Positions 10,655 to 22,559 of a stretch of DNA of 64,000 nt are shown in pieces; the stretch's first letter is position 1, and every line of letters starts with the position of its first letter. The stretch lies in NCBI RefSeq assembly GCF_009905375.1, contig NC_133648.1, positions 91,452,631-91,516,630 of the forward strand, written 5' to 3'. Source of the DNA: Apium graveolens (Eukaryota; Streptophyta; Magnoliopsida; Apiales; Apiaceae). The position numbers and the translations under genes are program-made. A model generated the notes under the pieces. The model worked only from the letters and a program-made list of their open reading frames with translations, had not been told where the DNA came from and did no database searches.

Positions 10655-12324
10655 ATTTTATAAAATTGAGGGGGTTTTTGTTTGAATGAACTTTGATTCG
10701 ATTTGATGTTACAATTAATTGTATCTTCTAATTTCCAATCGATTTATGTTAGTTAATTGAGTGTTCTATTACAGGAAGAGGTTAGCCGAGTTTGATAATT
10801 TTATTAAGTTTTGATTCATTTATTTCGATTTATTGGTCATTGTTTGTTTATTTTGATTCCTGACATAGATTTTGTGGGACATAAGCTTTGATTTGTGATA
10901 TTAAAAGTTAAGTTTGGTTGTGGTTTGAGGAATCGAATGGCACCGAGAAATGTGATCAGGGATCGTGTTAAGGGAAGAACGGAGCTCGCCGGAACAGCGA
11001 GAGCTCATCAGAATCCGCGAGTTTTTCCGGCGAGTTCTCGTGTTCCTAGTGACCCGGTCCCGACCTGATTTGCTACCCGAAATTAACCCATTTTCAATCT
11101 GTTTTTCCTCAATTCCAAACTCGTGAAAGTGTTTCTGAAAATCTGATTTTTAAAAATAAATCAAATTTGTATTTTAATTCTAAAATTCTTTAAGTTAATT
11201 TCTAAAATCATTTTAAATTCTAAATTTAATTTGGTTAATTATTTAATAATTAACTGAATTGTTTTAATTTCTGAAAAAATATTTTTTTTTACTATTTTTC
11301 TAAAAATCCATATTTGATTTAGTTATTTATAATTTATTTCGATTAATTATTTATTCATTTAATTGATCGATTAATTCATTTAATCGATTAGTTTTATTTT
11401 AAATAGTTAAATAAAGTATAATTATTTATAATTAAGCCAAAAATATTTCTAATAATTATTTGAGCTTTTACAAATTTTATTTGGGTATTTAAAAATTAAT
11501 TAATATCATTATTAATTGATTTATTTCTTATTTTATTCATAATAAATAAATCGTTCGTCCGTTTAATACGAAATGAACGTGTCTAGACTCAGAAAAATAT
11601 TTTGCTTTCATTAAAAATACTTTCAAGACCCAAATTCTTTTGTTTCGAAAGGTTGCTTATTTTACGAGTCATTCTGAGTCGATTGTTGATCGATAAACCA
11701 TATTTTCGACCCGATTTCAGTTTTAAACGTACCGAGTCTAACCTTTTGACGAACCAAGGCATGTGTTATATGAATTATGTGATCTGTGGATTATGTATTT
11801 ATATGTTATATGAATTACGTGTGTACATGGGTCAAGAGTCCTGTGTTTGACTATTATTTTTATGTGCGGGCTATCGTATGGGTAGACGATAGGGTTTTGA
11901 CGCACAGTTCGTCGGGTAATTATCATTTAGATGATTACAGTTATATCTTTTAATTATAGATGCGGATCATTCGAGCTGATCAGGACAAGACGTTGGATAA
12001 AGAGTGAAATGGAATGGTATTGGATATCTGGCTTCTAGCAATCGCAGGAGCAGCATATCAGTAAAGTGTTGAAAAGAATGGTTGTGATGTTATGACACAG
12101 AATTTCAGAGTTGATGTGTCATAACGAGTATGACTAACTGCTAAAAAAACCAAAGGCAAATATCCCTATCATCACTTATTGTTCAAGTGATATATTTTTA
12201 AATCCTATTATGCAAGTATTGCTTTCCCTATTCTCAGTTCTGAATAGATAAATGTTTTACATATCATTGAATTAATGCTTATTATGCAAGTACTCTCTGC
12301 TATTCTATGTTCAGAATAGTTAAA
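10655..12324. other. Region I: non-coding, probable LTR remnant of a gypsy-type element
   Basis: No protein similarity is visible in about 1.7 kb. The first part has a GC-rich stretch (about 10975-11070, CTCGCCGGAACAGCGAGAGC) followed by very AT-rich DNA, and the 11.6-12.1 kb part is mixed. The composition resembles that of the region right of H (61.2-62.6 kb). An exact 10-bp inverted repeat lies at 12089-12125. Bases 12190-12324 contain two diverged copies of a segment with TTATGCAAGTA and a CTATTC...GAATAG core. C is inserted at its right edge. Classification as an LTR is a guess from composition and context. Confidence 0.35.
12089..12125. repeat. 10-bp perfect inverted repeat (potential hairpin)
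   Basis: GTTATGACAC at 12089-12098 pairs with GTGTCATAAC at 12116-12125 around a 17-nt loop. There is no U-tract after it and no adjacent gene, so I assign no function. Confidence 0.7.
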
Positions 12325-13372
12325 TGTTATTACCTAACAATACAACAAGAATTACAGAAGGGGGGTTGAATGTAATTCTGGCTACTTTTTTAAATTTGAA
12401 GAAAGTTCTAACTTGATAAATATAACAGTGTTTTATGAGCAATGGTGCGGAATAAAAGAGTGATAGAAATTAAAACACTAAGTAATCAAAACACAAGCTT
12501 TTAAAACTTTCTGGTGGATTTGAAAGTATCTACCAGATATATATATGTATATATATATATTTAACGAGAATCCTGTGAAGCTTTGAATAGGTCACAACTG
12601 CTTACAAGTTTGAACAACTAAACTACAGAGAAATGCTTACAGAATACAGCTTGATATATTTCTCTGAAAATAGACTTGCTTAGTTAATTATTCTACTTGC
12701 TACACTTGGTTTATATATTACCAAGTTTACATGATAATAAGACAAGATAATAAAGCAAAACATATATAGTCTAACTCCATGCTGCTTCATTACTCTATTC
12801 CAGCATCTTTGAATATCTTCACAATTGCATGGATATGGTAATGCTTCTTTGTTCTCAAATTCCTGCTTAACAATCAGCCACATTCCTTTTGCAAACACCC
12901 AATGCATGTGACTGTGTTGTCACTGTCAACAGCTATTTGAATTTGATCATCCGTCGGGACTATGCTTGTCATCCATCAGGAGCTATGTTGATCATACGTC
13001 GGGAGTCTTGTAGATCATCCGTCGGGAGTCTATTTGCCACTTGACTCTATTTTACTTATACAGAATTACAAGACATCTCATATTTATAATTAATCAACCT
13101 ATTTTGCATATCAATCTAGTAGTCAACATGACTTATAGAACCCTAAGCAATCTACTTGACTAATACAAGTTGTTTGCAAAAATGTTCTATAGTTCTTATT
13201 TGTTACATAAGCTACTCACTCGATGGATGTCAGTTTATCATCCGTCGGGACTATAAAGTTTATCCGTCGGGACTATATTTGATCATCTGTCGAGTGCTAC
13301 AAAATTCACTAAGTTAAATCTACTAAGGTATTTTATTTAACTTATCATCAAGTTCACAACATATTCCTAACA
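12325..13372 (-). repeat. 3' LTR of element C (about 1048 bp)
   Basis: The LTR runs from TGTTATTACC at 12325 to ATTCCTAACA at 13372. It aligns with LTR A over its full length and includes the ATCCGTCGGG motif cluster (12946-13297), the TATATAAA inverted repeat (12705-12724) and a (TA)n tract near 12537-12560. Confidence 0.9.
12946..13297 (-). repeat. ATCCGTCGG motif cluster in LTR C
   Basis: About six good or near copies of ATCCGTCGGGA(C/G) are scattered in the upstream half of the LTR (near 12948, 13015, 13240, 13261 and others), with weaker ones such as CATCCATCAGGAG. The cluster position relative to the TATA box (about 229 bp) equals that in LTR A (about 228 bp). Confidence 0.7.
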
Positions 13373-13388
13373 ATCTCCCCTAATTTAT
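13373..13388 (-). other. Polypurine tract of element C
   Basis: On the minus strand this reads ATAAATTAGGGGAGAT immediately before the 3' LTR. It resembles the E tract ATAAATAGGGGGAGAT and primes plus-strand DNA synthesis. It fixes this LTR as the 3' one and shows that the body of C lies to the right. Confidence 0.88.
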
Positions 13389-13577
13389 GTCTACTGGAAT
13401 TATAGCCATAAATTAAGAGAAACTTGATGATAACAAAACACCCTAAAAATACAGATTAAAAAGTAGTAGATACAACTGATAAGTGCTACAATGTTTATTG
13501 AAAATTGAACAAGGCAAAGTGTACAAAAAGTTCTCACAATAATTATCAAGGTGATCCTCTAGTTTGAGTAGATATGT

Positions 13578-16500
13578 CTATTTCCTTGATTTTCTGAATT
13601 TCTTCCCAAGCTTCCTATTGTTCTCCTCTATTTGATTCTGGAGTTGTCTGTGGAATTTAAGTTCATTAGCTTCAGATAGATCCAGCATTTCTTGCATTTA
13701 CAATAAAGTCTCATTGCTAGAGATACTCAATTGGTCATCCAGTCTAAAGAATCTTCTAACTCCCTTATCATCCATGAATTCCATCAGCCAATAGGGCCTC
13801 AAATGCATTTTCTTCCCAGTGAAAGGAATTGATAGATTTTTTGGAAGTGCATCTTTTGCTTTATTACTCATTAGCTCTTCAATCTTATTCAGAACCAATC
13901 TCCTTGCAGTCAAATTGAATCCAAAGTTTTTTTTGAAAGATGAGTAGATCTTTATTAGTACATATTGGCTTTCTTCTAGAATCCTTTGAAGAGGCCATAT
14001 GATTTCTTTTCATGCCTTGTACTTAAATACAAATCTTTCAGGAAGATGTCTGTGAACATCAATTCTTCTTACTTCTACCAGTTCATCCAGATAGAGGTTT
14101 AAATCTAAAAACTCCTTGATATCACAGATATACAGAGATCTTCCTCATTGACTACAGATTTAGATTTGGTTAGGGTCTTGGTTCTGAGAGTTACATGCTT
14201 GCTTTTCTGGTAGCTCTTATCTTTATCTTCTTTGGCTTGTTGAAGATAGGTAAGTTGAACTCAGGAATTGGCAGACTTTCCCAGTATAATGGCTCATCCT
14301 TGGGAATAACAGGCTCATCATGAAAATTCTTAGTTGGATCCACCTTGAATTCTTCATGTACCACTGGGGGCTTGGATGTCTGAGTTGAAGTTGTAGACTG
14401 TTTGAGAATTTATTTTTCCATTTCCCTATCACTAAAGTCCAATTTTCTCTTGGAATAAAGCTTGTATCTGAATCTTCTTTTCTATTGTGGTTCCTGTTGC
14501 ATTTTTTGATCTTGAGGTTCGGCAATCACAAATGGTTGTGCGGAGATCTCAGTTGTAGTCTTCACAGCTTGAAGTTTGGTCAAGATAGCAGCTTGCTCCT
14601 TCTTTTATTTGAGCTTTTTAGCATCCAAGGCAGCCTGCTTCTTTTCTTGCCTGATTCTTTCCTTCTCTTCCTTCCTAGATTCTACAAACTGAAGGTGTCC
14701 AGCCACCACACATATTTTCTTACCATTTCTGTAGATTTTGGCAATCCTTATTTTAAGTGCTAAATTAGTTGGATCTTTGTAAAATGAAATTGACTTAGCC
14801 AACAGCTTCTTCTCATCTGGCCTAGGTGTCTCAAACACAATATCCACATGATTTTTATCTGAGAACTTTGAGTAGTTTCTTTTTGGCTTCAAGATTAGAT
14901 TTGCTTTTGGAGATTTGATGCATGATGTTTGGCCTTTTCCAAGTTGCCCAGACTCATTTCATGCACTGAGAGTTGTTTGACTTGAGAGTGGTGATGAAAA
15001 GTTTTATCTGGCTTCCATAGCTGACCAATTTTTGCTGAATAGCTGCATCAATCTTCATCCATTTCTCATCTAGTTCTTTCTCAACAGCTGCAATATCAAG
15101 CATCTTTGGATTTGTCTTTGAATAAAGTTTAGCAGCTGCCAGATTGATGAGATAAATGATATCCATGGCTGGTGGCTTAGTGAAAGCAATTGCTGGCACA
15201 ATTACTTTGCTGACTTGAATGTTGAGCTGTTGTTCGCTCTCACTTGATGAACATTTCTCCCCCTTTTGGTTAGCATCAAGTTGATGAGTGGAAGGAAGTT
15301 AAGCAGCCACCAACTGTTGGAGCACAGCAGTCTGAGTTTCCTGATTAGCAAGTATTTTGGCCATTGACTTCTGAGCTATCTCAGTCATGGTGGTTCCAGG
15401 AAGTCTAGCATCCAACTTTGCTATGAAATCCAGTTTTATTTCAGAAACCTCTTGCTTTATTTCATTCACACTTTGACTGTATTGGAGAAATTGAATCTTG
15501 TGCAATTATAGAGCTTCAAGATGTGCTGTAAGTAACCTCTTTGTGCTAGCATTTGTGGATGCTTGAATGGCTGTTTGGGTGTCATGAATGAGCTTAGACA
15601 ATATGGATTGGAGATGTGAGTATGAACATTTCTTGGTTAGCATCCAAGAAGGAATGTCTGCATGTCCCCCTATGCTCATGATGTCTTTCTCATCATTCCC
15701 ACCAGCATCCCCAAAAGAGTCTTCAACCAGTTCAAAATCACTACCAGTAGTTGATGGCATAGCAGTCATTGCATCCTTTGCTCTTTGTAGAGAAGCAGTT
15801 GTATGCACTAGATTGAGCATCTTTTCAGCCTCCTCATTTCCCTGTACAGCTAGAGTTTGATAAGCTATAACAGGATGATAAATGTCTCAGCATTTAGGGA
15901 GATATAATCTATGACATCTTGATATTCTTGCTGAAATAGTCTCTCCCTTTCTGCATCACTGACATTCATTGACTCACTAGTAATGGTGTCCACCCTTATC
16001 ACTCATGTACCTACATTTCTCTCATTATCTCTCTTTAGTTGCATCAAGGGCTCCCCTTGGCTTCCCACCCTCACACCCTCACCTTCACCATCTAAGGTGG
16101 GACTCCCCTCACTCACTTTTGCCAGACTTGAAGAAATGGTCTGCATTGGTTCACTCATTTCCTCTCATTTTGCCTGGGAGCAACCCAGCCTCTCACTCAA
16201 TTCACTCTCTTCCCTCAGTCATAAGAGTGATTGTACTTCTACTAGGTCATCTGCACTTGTGACAATTGTTGGGATTTGAAGTTGTGCAGAGAGAATCGAC
16301 GGATGATGAACATCCATCGGTATAGTAGTTTAGCTAGCCAACGGATGACTACTGTTAGGTACATCCGTCGTGATACAATCACTACTCGACAGATGAATAA
16401 TATCCACCGGGATAGAAGAAATGAATGAGTTCGGAGTGGAGACTATTGTAGACTCTGTGCAGACTGATGAAAATTTGGGCACAGATGTCTCAATAGTCTC

Positions 16501-16968
16501 AGAAAGAATTGGCAAATCATCTAAAATATGTTGCTCACTTGCTTGGATTTTTGGATTCTCCAAGAGAGTTAAAGATGGAGAATTTGGAAGTGATGTATGA
16601 ATCATGTCTACATCTAGTGAGTGTGTGGGTGAATTTGGTGTTTCAAGTACTTCAATTGTCAATGATTTTGGCTGTGACTCCACATTTATTGGAGCCACAT
16701 CAAGATGACTTTGAGATGGTGCAATGACTGAGTATTTAGCTCCAGTTTGCACTGTATGTGTCCCTGTACATCTCCAAGGGTTTTAGATCTTTTCTTTCTG
16801 GCATAAGTCTGTGGTGAACTTGGGTCCCTAACCTTCTTGGCCTGTGCTCCTGGTTGGGAGCTTATTTCAATAGTAACATCCTTTTGGGAGGATGAAACTA
16901 AAATTGAGCTGATTTCCTTATTAACAACCACAGCTTGTTGGGAAACTGTGGTGTGGCTAGGCTTGGGC
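13578..16968 (-). pseudogene. Element C ORF3, lacking N-terminus, multiply broken
   Basis: This is the middle and C-terminal part of ORF3, read leftward from the D junction. Blocks matching E include SSQKDVTIEISSQ (near 16890), the Ser/Pro-rich middle with motif cluster (16294-16412), TTASLQRAKDAMTAMPST (near 15790), a coiled-coil region (15505-15300), and the C-terminal domain with HLRPYWLMEFMDDKGVRRFFRLDDQL (near 13780). The C-terminus is basic and ends at a stop at 13578. At least seven frame pieces are needed, so indels are numerous. The first about 380 residues were lost at the D junction. The best-conserved block is the C-terminal one, which suggests it is a folded domain. Confidence 0.82.
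16294..16412 (-). repeat. Dispersed motif cluster inside ORF3 of C
   Basis: Within 119 bp there are ATCGACGGATGATG, CATCCATCGG, GCCAACGGATGA, CATCCGTCGTG, CTCGACAGATGA and ATCCACCGGG. The equivalent ORF3 segment in E (36721-36836) holds its own TCAACGGAT/ATCCGTTGA copies. Confidence 0.6.
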
Positions 16969-19057
16969 TGTCATAACCCCAAATTTTGGAAAATTTTTGA
17001 AACCCTTATGAATAGTGTTTTTGCTGAATGAGAAAAATTTTCATGCCACGCTATGTAGGGGTTCTGTTATTGATCTTATGGGATATTATTAGTACTCTAT
17101 GTGGTATATAAGTGTATGTAAAGATCGCCAAATCCAATTCCGAACACTTTGATTTTTCCCGGAAATCCAATAGATACGGAAAGAATTGAGTATAAGGTAA
17201 CAGGATAAAAAGGATTTAAATTAAAGGATTATAAGAGAGGATCATAAAAGGAATACAATATATTGAGAAAGGTTAGGAACCTAAGTAATAAGATCCCGGG
17301 TATGATCCCTCAAACGATAAACGAGAACGAAAGTTAAGCGAACCGTATATCAGATCAGCGGTCATTAGGAAAACAATTAGGAAGTTAATCAAAGGGATTA
17401 GAGTGAGTGATGTCACCCAACCAATGAGAGGAGGACAAAGAGGAAGGGATGACATCACACATGACACAAGCATGACATGGGAAGGAAGGAGGTGTGGTTG
17501 AATGAGAACCACACAAACTCAAGGGCAACAAGGTAATTAACTAAAAACAACACAAAAATCAACCAACCAAGCAAACATTTCATTTTTTCATCAAACAAAA
17601 CACAAAAATCTCTTTCTTCCCAAGCTAAGCTCTCGCCCATTTCTTAAAAATTGAAGATCCAAGCTCCACCACTTACTATTTAGCAAGGTATTATCTAAGA
17701 TTTCCCCATGGATAGTTACATACTTCCTATAAGTTTAAGCTTCTAATTCAAGCCAATCTTTTCTATAATCATGGAAGAAGATGGTGAATAGTGTTTTTCA
17801 AGAAATAAAATTTGTGTTCTTGAAGTTTTGTTTAGATTAAGCTTGGATAAGGACTTTAAGGGTGATTCCAAGCCATTCTCTTGATTCTCCACTCTCCAAG
17901 GAAGGTATAACTTCTCATACCCTTAGTATTAAGTTTTGTTGGTTTGGATTTCATAATGTTAGATGATGGGTTAGTGTAATGAGTGTGTACTCATAATAGA
18001 GCTTTGTTTAGTAAGTGGTTTTGTTGATTTTGGAGTTAGGAGTGATGCTTGTTAGATTTGAGGTTCTTGGTCACTTTTTTTGACTTGGTTTAGATGAATA
18101 AATTGGTAATATTGAGTTGATTTGGGGCTGTTGTAATGTAGTTTAGATGGAGGTTTGATTGGGTGTGAATTGGAGTTGAAATTGTGGTTGTTTAAATTGG
18201 TTTAAATTTGGGAAATCGCGTAAACATAGCCGTCGTAACGTCCGATTTTCTGTAGACTGTTTTTGTGCATAACATTAGGACCCGAGAACCCCCTGCTAGA
18301 TTATGACCACTGCCATGTTTAGATAGCTCATGTGACGAGCTTCGTTTTGATATGTAGTTCGTTCGATTCCGATGCCGGTTAGGAGAAACGACCGTTTTCA
18401 AGTAACGCGTTTCGCGAATGAAACTTTTCCCCTCGCCTCTTTGAAACATAGGTTCAAGACCGAAAAGGGTTAATTAAGGTATGAAAACATATTATGGTAA
18501 GTGTGTTAGGCAGTTGGTAAGACACTCGCGAAGGAATCGCCTTAAAACTCGTAAAGGGTTAAATTTATTAAAAATGGTGGAGCCGGAGGGTACCCGGTGA
18601 CTTAAGCAAATCAGTAAACGCAAACAAGCGTTAGAGTCTAAGTTAGTTAAAGTATAGATTTACAAGTGACTTTGGTTTAATTCCAACTTACTGGTTGTTT
18701 ATAGGTTACCAACTCGTCCCGAGCCTTTTATCACCCCAAGGCGCTCATGCAAGTTTTCTACCCCGTTATAACTGTTGTGGTGATGATATATATGATTTGC
18801 AGTATCTGCGATAGACTGCATGTGGTGTTAATTAGCAAATGTTGTTAATATTGAAGCATGCTGCTATGGTATATATATATGCATGCCTGTTTCGCATTCT
18901 TTCCATATAATATCTGTTGATTTCAGTTGATAATACCTATGCTAGAGGATAGCGGTAATTTGCATATCCCTTAGTACAGGGACCCAAAGGTGAAAATATT
19001 TCTAAAACCGGGAGTCCGAGGATCCCGAGTAGATTTTGATATATATGGATATAAAAT

Positions 19058-19094
<37 letters not shown>

Positions 19095-19159
19095 CTTATA
19101 TATATATATGGTCATAGTTTTCAAAACTATTAATCGAATAAGGTTATTCGATAACTTTA

Positions 19160-19440
19160 ACTTTATTTTATTATTGATATTATTTCTAATATTATTCGAA
19201 GGCGTATGACTCCTTTATATTAAATGAATATTATTTTGAATATTCATTCGAGGACTTATGACTCCTTTTATTTTATTAAATGAATATTATTTTGAATATT
19301 CATCGAGGACTTATGACTCCTTTTATTTTTATTATCTGAATATTATTTGAATATTCATTCGAGGGCTTATGACTCAGTTTATATTGTTTAATGAATATTT
19401 TTGAATATTCATTTGAGGATCTATGACTCCGATTATTTGC
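19160..19440 (+). repeat. Imperfect tandem array in the D LTR
   Basis: Four to five units of about 65-70 bp each contain AATGAATATT(A)TTTGAATATTCAT, which is itself an inverted repeat, followed by CGAGGACTTATGACTCC and a T-rich stretch. The same array is in the 3' LTR at about 42045-42295. Confidence 0.75.
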
Positions 19441-20764
19441 TGAGATTTGTTCTTTATTTTATTAAAGAATAAGGTGTAAATAATCAAACTTATTTTCGAT
19501 TATTCAAATAAAGATAGTACTTTCATATAAGTATATCTTTGGTTATTTAATACTCGTTTCAAGTATAAGTTTTAATACTTTTACTTCAATTATTTTTATA
19601 AAGATTATTCTTTATGGGAATATTATTTAAATAATAATATTCAGTCATTTTCTAAATATTCTGGGGACTGATTTACTTCATTAAATCAGCTTTACTCCAA
19701 ACACTCTATAAAGTGTTTTCGAGTCTTCAAAATGATTTTTAAAAGATAGAGCGGATCCCAAAACTCATTTTTATTTAAGATCTTCCTTTTAAGGGGATTT
19801 AAATACTCGCTCAAAACCTGAGGGATCCGGCTCTGTGGTGTTGTTTTATATTCGTAACAAGGTTGCTATTTTGTTAAATGAATTGATTACTTATAGACCC
19901 AACACTCGGGAAGTAAAATTCTTGGAACAAGGTAATCCATTACAGGCATCGCCTGGGAAAATATCGGGAGTTTTCCTTTCCAACTAGATACGACTTCTTG
20001 GTGGAGCCGTATCAACAAGTTCTACTTGGGGGAAAGGGGGAAGAGCATTTATATTTCAGAGTCATGGATTTCATCTGAACTAGGAGTGGCGTAAGTGGGT
20101 CGAGTGGCGCCGGCCCAGCCTATTATATTGGCCAATGGCCTGGAAGTTCCGCTATGGCGGTCCATTCCTTAGGGGTTCAGTGTTGTCGTGTGACAAGGTA
20201 AATCCGACAGGTTCTCTCCTCTACATGTAGAAAATGGTGGGGTTGTACTACTACGACTGATCATCGTAAGTGGTCTTCCTGGCGCGGCAAACTCCCGTAA
20301 TGAGTTCATCATCCATTTGGATAATTCTGCACACTACCCGTAGCATTTCGATCGAAGGCTACTAATGGGCGGTTGCCGAAGTATTGACAGGGTCAAACAT
20401 TTTTATTGGTGTATCCATTGAATGAAGTATCTCGTAACTTCATTTCTTTTCAAAATATTTCAAAGATCAAATATTTCAAGTTTTATTTGTGGTCTCATCT
20501 ATGGGATGACCTCGTGATTTTATTATACTTTGAATAGTGGTAGTTTCAAGTAGCTTTATAAATGATATAAGTATAGTGAAGTATTTGGTAACTTCATCCC
20601 TTGTTTTTACTTATATCTAGTAAGTAATTATCTTACTCATGATAAAAGATTCTAGTAAGTATCCATTTAGATACTTATATTATTATTATCACTATATATT
20701 ATCTTGCGAGCTGTAAGGCTCACTCTTGCTTTATTTCTTCATCACACAATAACAGTTAGGAAAG

Positions 20765-20956
20765 ATGGCCAGACTCTAGCAGGACCCAGCGCAAGCGCGT
20801 GGGAAGCGTCCCGCGTCTTCCCGATGATGTTGTGGCTGCTATAGCTGCAGAGGTAGATCCATTGGTAGATCAGGCATTCTATTTTGAGAATCAAATTATG
20901 TATAATTATAACTTGTGGCAGATAATGGCAATTAACTGTAAATTTATCAAGTAATC
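20765..20956 (+). pseudogene. Small LTR ORF of D, broken copy
   Basis: The counterpart of the intact 62-codon ORF in the 3' LTR begins ATGGCCAGACTC here but meets TAG at 20777-20779, and a one-base insertion follows. The rest of the base sequence is nearly identical to the intact copy. It lies about 50 bp downstream of the conserved GGCTCACTCTTGC box. Confidence 0.6.
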
Positions 20957-21163
20957 ATTTTGGGTAGTAATAACTTTTAAATTATGGATTCAAAGACTTG
21001 TACTTATTTAAATTTCATCTCTGAGACTATAACGGGTTGTGGTGTGTGTTAGTGTGGGGTCACAGCATAAGGTTATTATTATTAATTAAGTGAAGTGATA
21101 TTGTGGAGAGAAAGACCGTGACGACCCGGATCCCCGACCCCGAATCTGGGGGTGTTACAGAAA

Positions 21164-21175
21164 TGGTATCAGAGC
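21164..21175 (+). other. Primer-binding site of element D (initiator tRNA-Met)
   Basis: TGGTATCAGAGC begins five bases after the 5' LTR end. It uses the same tRNA as the copia elements in this window. Confidence 0.92.
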
Positions 21176-21605
21176 TAAGCGTTATAAACCTCAGAGATGA
21201 TGGGACGTTAAGATAATAAGTTCACTAAGATAATAAGAAACTCTTGCCAAGTTCATAGTCGGGCTACCTACGTAGCACTGATAGTTAAAACCCTTATGGG
21301 AACCCTTATAAATATCGTGATAGAAACGTAGTTCGTTATCGTAGATGGTAGCGGGACTCCGAACCCTGAGGTTGAGGAGCAAGCAGCGCGATGATGTTTA
21401 TTACTAATTGGAGATCGGATTGTGGATCCGATAGAGTGTCCTAATACAGGACCGGATGATGTTGATATTGAGGATGTAGCGGTTGAGAATGTTGTCCTAG
21501 AAGGGATAGTTGCTGAGGAGGATCCCATGGAGGATCCTGACAAGAATGAATGAAGGACCACTGATGAATTGATGACCATGGTTAGGGAAACTACCAGAGG
21601 TAGGA
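21176..21605 (+). other. Element D leader with acidic-coding remnant
   Basis: This is the leader after the PBS. One frame around 21400-21555 reads as an acidic stretch (for example DDVDIEDVAVENVV) before a TGA. It could be the N-terminus of gag, but no domain is recognisable. Confidence 0.3.
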
Positions 21606-22130
21606 TTGGCCGATCACTACCGAGGTTCGTTCAAGTTTGTACAGATAGTAGCCCCTTTAACGCGGCTTACTCGTAAGACTGAGAAGTTCGAATGGACAGA
21701 GAAATGCGGAGAACAACTTTTAAGAACTGAAGCAAAGGTTGGTGATGTTCCCTATGCTGGCGTTGTCGGATGGAAAATGAGATTTTGTGATGTGTAGTGA
21801 CGCTTCGCATAAGGAATTAGGGTGCTTCATATACAGCACAGCAAGGTAATCGCGTACGCGTCAAGACAATTAAGGGAATATAAAATTCGATATCCCCACC
21901 CATGAGCTTGGGCTCGTGGCAATAGTTTTTTCCCTAAAGATTGGAGGCACTACTTGTATGGAGAGAAGTGCGAGATTTACACAAGCCATAAGTGCTCTAG
22001 TGCATTTTCGCGTAGAAAGAGCTCAACATGCGCCAGAGAAGGTGGCTAGAGCTAATCAAGGATTACGATTATGAGATTCTTTATCATTTGGAGGAAAGCC
22101 AATGTGGTGGCTGATGCCTTAGTAAAAAGG
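21606..22130 (+). pseudogene. pol: Gypsy RNase H remnant (element D pol)
   Basis: Translation in shifting frames matches the end of gypsy RT and RNase H: FVQIVAPLTRLTRKTEKFEWTEKCG (21636-21710), SDASHK-like CDASHKELGCF (about 21798), IAYASRQLREYKIRYP (about 21850), HELGLVAIVFSLKI (about 21900), WRHYLYGEKCEIYT (about 21943), MRQRRWLELIKDYDYEILYH (about 22028) and ANVVADAL (about 22095). The conserved TDHKS motif appears here as TSHK. Several one-base deletions break it. It lies upstream of the gag remnant, contrary to normal gypsy order. Confidence 0.82.
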
Positions 22131-22139
22131 AGAGACTCA

Positions 22140-22375
22140 AGATGATAATGTCTTTGAGAGAGTTTATAAGAGATTTTGAGAAAATGGAAATAGAAGTGAA
22201 GGTAACCGGAGCCGGTACCGAAAAGCTGTTTGAGATTGCAATAGAGACCGAATTATTGGAAAAGAGCATACGGTGCCAGAGAAAGATGATAAGGGAATAA
22301 TAAGGTATTCCTATAGAATTTGGGTTCCAAATGTTCAAGAGCTTAAAGATGAGATCTTAGATGAAAGTCATAGTT
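22140..22375 (+). pseudogene. Gypsy integrase N-terminal remnant (element D)
   Basis: SLREFIRDFEKMEIEVKVTGAGTE (about 22150-22225) and RIWVPNVQELKDEILDESH (about 22320-22372) are typical of the linker and N-terminus of gypsy integrase following RNase H. The zinc-binding HHCC motif is not preserved. Similarity ends near 22375, and gag-like DNA follows. Confidence 0.65.
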
Positions 22376-22559
22376 CAAGGAATAAGATTAAGGGCAAACC
22401 CTGAACGTGATAGTCAGGGAGGTCGCCATCAAGATAGAAGGAACCCATGACATAATGGAGTGGAAAATGAGGATTTTAAATTAAAAGATGACCCCAATTA
22501 TGGGGAGTAGGATGAAACATTTCATACTAAGGAAACAGAAAGTCGAGTAAGGAAAGGAG

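Larger units (their letters stand above)
12325..16968 (-). mobile_element. Element C: 3' part of a Sirevirus-like copia
   Basis: The 3' LTR (12325-13372), polypurine tract and most of ORF3 are present on the minus strand. The element is cut at 16968/16969 by the 5' LTR of gypsy element D, and the remainder (ORF3 start, pol, gag, 5' LTR) is not found on the far side of D. Motifs and LTR sequence place C in the same subfamily as A and B. Confidence 0.88.
16969..21159 (+). repeat. 5' LTR of element D (4191 bp)
   Basis: The LTR starts TGTCATAACCCC and ends GGGGGTGTTACA directly before the PBS. It contains a series of related stem-like units (19160-19440, repeated AATGAATATT...GAATATTCATTCGAGG followed by TTATGACTCC), a (TA)n tract (about 19058-19105), a probable start region (GCTGTAAGGCTCACTCTTGC near 20710) and a small ORF after it that is broken in this copy. 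Against the 3' copy it repeatedly lacks single bases in homopolymer-like runs. Confidence 0.92.

Noticed and set aside
15983..16279. Plus-strand frames over ORF3 of C
   Set aside because: They are antisense to ORF3 and absent as frames in the equivalent place of A and E.
16686..17031. Joining C and J as two halves of one element split by D
   Set aside because: C is minus-strand and Sirevirus-like, whereas J is plus-strand and of another copia lineage; the target bases also do not match.
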